Shown in pieces: positions 59,645 to 64,000 of a stretch of DNA of 64,000 nucleotides (position 1 is its first letter; every line of letters begins with the position of its first letter). Below the pieces are notes generated by a model. The model saw only the letters and a list, made by a program, of their open reading frames with translations, was not told the origin of the DNA and made no database searches. This DNA is from Clusia tigrina. Lineage: Eukaryota; Arthropoda; Insecta; Diptera; Clusiidae. Where the stretch lies: assembly GCA_920105625.2 (NCBI GenBank), contig OV050033.1, positions 51,294,780 through 51,358,779 of the forward strand, in the 5' to 3' direction. Position numbers and translations under genes: made by a program.

Positions 59645-61280
59645 TTTTAAATGAACGCCTTTGTGAAGAAACTAGTTTTCTATATATGGGCTCATGGCAA
59701 TTACTGGGGTCCAATACACCCAGATAAAGATTCTGTAGATTGGGAGTTGCAGCCACATTTTTCGTTGACGATGAAGATAGATTGTTAAGCTTCCACGGAC
59801 AATAACTGTGTGCAGCCTCGTGGCTTCAAAGAGAATCGAAAAAACTGACCAGCTTGCTTTGTGAGCCCACATCGGCCTCTTTGAGTTGTCTTAGAATACT
59901 CGAGCAGAAACCTTCTAGAGATGCCGTTGTAGACTTCTGTCTTGACTTCTTTTATTGTCTCGCAACCGACTCATTTGACATCGGCGAAGATGTTTACCTA
60001 CTTTCTCTAGGAAAGCAGAACATAACATATAGAAAGTTCTGGACATAATTTGAATGTGACGTTTATAATTTGAATCTAATGTTTATTCATGTTTACTCAT
60101 GAATTATCATTATTATTATTGGCTAAAGTGCACTTCCATCAAATTGATATTTTGTGCGAAGCCTAAATTTAACTATATTGAGGGTCTTGACAAACTTTCG
60201 TAATTTATGAGGTTCCTTGCTCCTGGCTGCTGTGTTAGCAGCCTCAGCTGGAGGAATCGCTTGCTGCAGACTGCAGGGTACTCACAGAGAATGTGCTCTG
60301 AAGGTTCCTGATTACTGCTTGCGCAATCTCCTCCCTGGGAGGAATTCCCAGTTTTGACAGATGATATACGGTGAGGTTTTGACAGGTTAGGTATCCGGTG
60401 AGGTTTTGTAGGTTCTCTATGTTTGCATAAGGGGCTTCTGGCATACTAACTGGGGAATAAACCTCTTTTTGTCTGTCGTTGTAGTGCATTGCTCGGCACA
60501 TTTTTGCTGTACCCATCAGCAGTCGATCTTGGGTGTGACTGTGATGTGTTTAAGTAGCCCACAGAAGTACTTAAAATTGTTCCTCAGCCATTCTTCGAAG
60601 TGACCTTTAGAAGTGTTCAAAATTGTTCCTCAATCTTTTTTGGATGTAACCTTCAGGTAGTCCAAAGAATTGTTCAAAGTTGTACCTCAGCCATTCTTGG
60701 ATGTGACCTCTAGATAGTCCACAGAAAGGTTAAAAATTGTTCCTCAGGCTTTTTGGATGTGGTTTTTAGGTAGTCCATAGGTTCAGAATTGTTCGTTAGC
60801 CATTCTAGGATGCTGCCTTTAGGTAGCCAACAGACTGGCTCAGGACCTGTTTGAGTGCGCATTGCTCTTATTTTGCAGAACTGTCGTCTTGTTCGTTGCC
60901 TTCTTGTCTCTGTTCATTGAGAAGGTATCTGGTAATCCTTGACTAAATGTTGAAATGTTTACTCATGATTAATGAATTGGCTATTTCATCACAATACGTA
61001 TATCTGAGTGCTGTCTTCTCAGTTAGTCACTTCATAATAACAATCAGACCTGTGGCCAGATTGTCCTTCTTCCATTGGTATAAAGATAAAGTAGTAAGAT
61101 GCAGACAACTTCCTCGATAGTTTCTATTTAGAATAGGTCTGGAATTGGTTATTTGTGTCGAGCACCGGAGCAGAGAGCGTTCTCTATTCCACCATATCTT
61201 GATATATGCAACCTGTCTTGATTAGTTTGTTTTGTTGAAATTATTCTCTTGACTGTCCATGAATAATTTAACTAACTTCA
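59645..61280. other. No gene recognised; short repeats and possible retroelement scraps
   Basis: At 60540-60840 a unit of about 60 bp with GTTCCTCAGCCATTCTTGGA plus TGTGACCTTTAGGTAGTCCA occurs in about five diverged copies. The minus ORF 60244-60516 contains LGIPPREEIAQAVIRNLQST, which might come from a retroelement, but I cannot assign it. No functional gene is supported. Confidence 0.4.
60540..60850. repeat. About 60-bp diverged tandem repeat
   Basis: Five copies of a unit with AATTGTTCCTCAGCCATTCT followed by GGATGTGACCTTTAGGTAGT and CCACAGA. Copies carry small deletions and substitutions. Confidence 0.8.
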
Positions 61281-61630
61281 CTTCCCTTTTTACCTTATCC
61301 GAAGAAAATCTCGTTAACCAACCGAAATCTCCAACCACGATTAACATTTTGTATGAAGATTTATTCAGCCTTATCGGGAATGTTCCCTCGGCTTTTTCGG
61401 ATTGACTGATCTGATAAAAATAAAATTAACCATAACAGCAAAGAGATAATCCTGATTGATAAAAAAGTGAACCAATTCTGAGGCAAACATTTCTGAACGG
61501 TGCAATCCTGAAACTGAGAATTCATCACAACCAAAAGAAAAACATCCTTTTACAGCAAAACAAAACATCCTTTTACGAGAAAAACAATTTAAATAAATAA
61601 CAATACGACGGAAACACCATCGCAGTGATT

Positions 61631-61847
61631 ATGAATAAAAGTTTCGAGAGCTTAATCCACGGCAGTGGGGTCGGCGGTGACATGTCCTCCGAACGGCAGT
61701 CATCCGAGGACGTGCAGGAGTCCACCACCGCTGAAGATGCGGGCCTCGATGGCGATGCTGATTTCACCGATGAAAACAATTTCGAATCGAATCTGCGAAG
61801 GCGTAAAGGCAAAATAATATCCTGTGCCAAGGAAACAATTGAGAGTG
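61631..61847 (+). CDS. Probable first coding exon of an unidentified gene (partial)
   Basis: An ATG at 61631 opens 72 codons (MNKSFESLIHGSGVGGDMSS..., an acidic middle, then SNLRRRKGKIISCAKETIES). It ends with a strong donor, GTGGTAAGTAA, at 61848 in phase 1. Codon use is balanced and GC content is higher than in the flanks, as in the recognised coding exons. The N-terminus is polar and probably disordered, with a basic RRRKGK patch. I do not recognise the family, and no matching downstream exon was identified before the window ends. A promoter would lie between about 61280 and 61630. Confidence 0.45.
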
Positions 61848-63480
61848 GTAAGTAAACAAAGCGGATGAAGCAGAATACTCATAAGCAGCCAAGAGAGTTA
61901 CAAATTGGAACCGAAGCAAAGGCGTCAAATGCCTGCGATACTCGTACCCAAAAATAGCTGAAAATTGTAACGAAATGAAATTTTATTGTTTTGCCAGGAT
62001 ACTATTTTGCAGTATCCTCGCTGGGCTGTTAGGGTGTTTACAGCGAACTTCGAGTAACTATGGGCGCTGCAGGGTTACATCACTGGTTACCCGCCCACTC
62101 ACTTCCTCGGGTTTATTTGCTTGTTTGCCAGCGTGGATTTGTTTTTGTATTTGCATTGTAAACATCAAATTTGGAAAAGGTTTTGTTTGGTTTATTCAAC
62201 AATTTTCATTTTTAAACTTTCGCCTCATAGTTTAGGCATCCTTTGGCTTATTGTTATTCCTCTGTGGTGTGCGAGGCAGGCACTCCGTGATGTTTGTTGC
62301 CAGTTTTTATCAAGTTCGGTGAATGGAAGTGGATTCACCGAATTAAGGACTCGTTCAGCATACAAATCTTTTATTAAAAAATCCAAGGTGAGCTTCAATT
62401 ATTTGGGGGGATTGGGGAGCATCCACAGGAGTGGAATTCATAAATTACGTTCAAGTGCGGGTTGCTCATTATGGAAACTTAGGGTTTCTTTTATTAAAGT
62501 TGCTTATGAGGTAACGGTCATGGGATTTATTTCTAAAGAAACCAGAGATAATTTTCCGGACATAAAATTATGCTGGAAAATGAGGATAATAATGCAGAGT
62601 CCTTAAAAAAAGGGAAATTGAAATGCAGTAGGTAATCGCTTTCACGTTCAAGGAAATATGAAAGCTCACTAGCTGAGAGTGTTACTAAGGTGGCCAATCC
62701 TTTTTGATAAAGAAGATGTTATGCTTACTCACAGTCACAATAATTTGATAGCTCCTTGGTTTATGGGCTCCCTGGTTTGGGGGACTAGAAGAAGTATCAA
62801 CCATGGGAAAGACTCCATTTCTGGCTAAAAACGCCTATCTATTCAATGAAGAGATCATTGAATCGATGCCACCGGGTGAGCGGTGCACTTGGTGTTTCCA
62901 ACCGGAATCAGCGTGCCACAGACGACTGGCAAAGATTAATAGCTCGGCAATGATCAAGAATGTTTGTCTGTCAATGATGATGCAATGATCTCTGCTTCCG
63001 CAAGGTCTAAATGTACACTCATCTGGTATCGCTAAGGAACTAACGGGGCTAAGCATGGCATATTTTGTCAGCCAGTCGAACCTAATCTTACCTACAGTCA
63101 CAATGGAACCGTTTAAGGTGATAAACAAATTTGGACCTTCCCTGACCCAAATCACCTCAGAAAAAGTAAATTTCCACTCCATTGGTATCACAATAGGTCT
63201 CTTCATGGCCTAAGTGTGACTTGTGACTGATTATCTGTGCCCTAAATAGGCACTTAATCCTAAACATGAGGTTATTTCCGAAAGGATTTACTTTCAAATT
63301 TATATATTGGAAATGTTTCCGTACAAAATATGTAAGGGCAAAATTATCCAATTTTTTCATTCAATTTAAAAACAAAAAACAGCTGTTAATTTTTGACAAT
63401 TAGTTTAGGAAGAAGAAGATAAATATTGAAGTGATGCCACCTTGTTCTGTTCTGCCATACTTGCAGTCAAACTGATTCTG
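61848..63480. other. No gene recognised; possible intron of the gene starting at 61631
   Basis: ORFs at 62121-62606 (plus) and 62835-63206 (minus) have no recognised domains. The sequence is unique and of mixed composition. Confidence 0.3.
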
Positions 63481-63499
63481 TCCACTGAGAAGTGTGGTA

Positions 63500-64000
63500 T
63501 TACACAAAGTGGAGGAAGAAAAGATAAGAGAGGGTGAAAATATGAGAAAGGATTGAAGAGAAAGAGGAAGAAAAGAAAATGAAGAAAATAACAGAAAGAA
63601 AAGAAGAGGAAGACAAGAAGAGGGAGAAAAGAATATGGATTAAAGAAGAGTTAGAAAAGATAAGAGAGGGTTAAAACATGGAGGAAGAATTGATGAGGAA
63701 GAAAAGAAGAGAAGAAAAGGAAGAAGAGAGCGCGAAGAAAATAGGATGCATTAAAGAAGAGGAAGAACAGATAAGAGAGGGTTAAACAATGGAGGACGAA
63801 TTGAAGAGGAAGAGGAAGAAAAGAAGAATAAAAGAAGAGAAAAAAAAGAGCAGAAGGAAAAGAAGGTGCATTAAAGAAGAGGAAGAAAAGATAAGAGAGG
63901 GTCAACAGATGGAGGAAGAATTGAAGAGAAAGAAGGAAAAAAGAGGAAGACAAGATAAGAGAGGGGGAAAAAATGAGGAAATATTCAAGAGGAAGAGGAC
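63500..64000. repeat. GA-rich purine tandem repeat, ~115-bp units
   Basis: The plus strand is almost entirely purine. The landmark GATAAGAGAGGGT recurs at about 63659, 63769 and 63889, with related copies at 63522 and 63953, giving units of about 110-120 bp with shorter variants. It runs to the right edge and probably continues. Confidence 0.9.

Overview
This window looks like nuclear DNA of a higher fly (Diptera, Schizophora), not a drosophilid and possibly a tephritid. The base composition is AT-rich, introns of 60-90 bases are common, and microsatellites and minisatellites are abundant. Three well-known fly genes are recognisable with complete, phase-consistent exon structures: Kr-h1, vig and vasa. 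A fourth coding region inside a vasa intron is best explained as solo. In Drosophila melanogaster Kr-h1 and the vasa/vig/solo cluster both lie on chromosome arm 2L (Muller element B) but far apart, so arm-level linkage is kept while local order differs.

Layout. 1-9.9 kb: a 119-bp tandem repeat, a decayed non-LTR retrotransposon tail (2.6-3.8 kb), a doubtful small ORF (5.5 kb), then A/T-rich and GTACTAAA-type repeats. 9.94-18.9 kb (+): Kr-h1 in four coding exons (1056 codons), eight C2H2 zinc fingers and a long polyglutamine tail, with repeat-filled introns. 18.9-36.7 kb: about 18 kb with no recognisable protein gene, holding a (TA)n tract, a series of small exon-like modules (29.3-30.1 kb), a 19-bp minisatellite (32.2-32.6 kb) and Tc1-like transposase remnants. 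36.7-39.0 kb (-): vig, three exons. 40.9-51.0 kb (+): vasa, 14 coding exons. Its 6.4-kb intron 8 contains a large 23-bp minisatellite and two further coding exons (45171-46146, 46235-47792) that join in phase to vasa exon 8 and end in a kleisin-like winged-helix signature: solo. 52.0-55.0 kb: a hAT element with an 8-bp target duplication, with a mariner element nested in it. 55.6-64 kb: palindromic and 155-bp tandem repeats, a tRNA-like sequence, a probable first exon of an unknown gene (61.6 kb) and a GA-rich minisatellite.

How the genes fit together. Kr-h1 is the juvenile-hormone early-response zinc-finger repressor and is functionally unrelated to its neighbours. vasa (germline DEAD-box helicase), vig (SERBP1-like RNA-binding protein) and solo (meiotic cohesin protein) form the germline gene nest known from Drosophila. 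Here solo uses the vasa promoter and N-terminal exons, while vig lies divergently upstream of the vasa coding exons. All calls are from reading the sequence; no database or transcript evidence was used.
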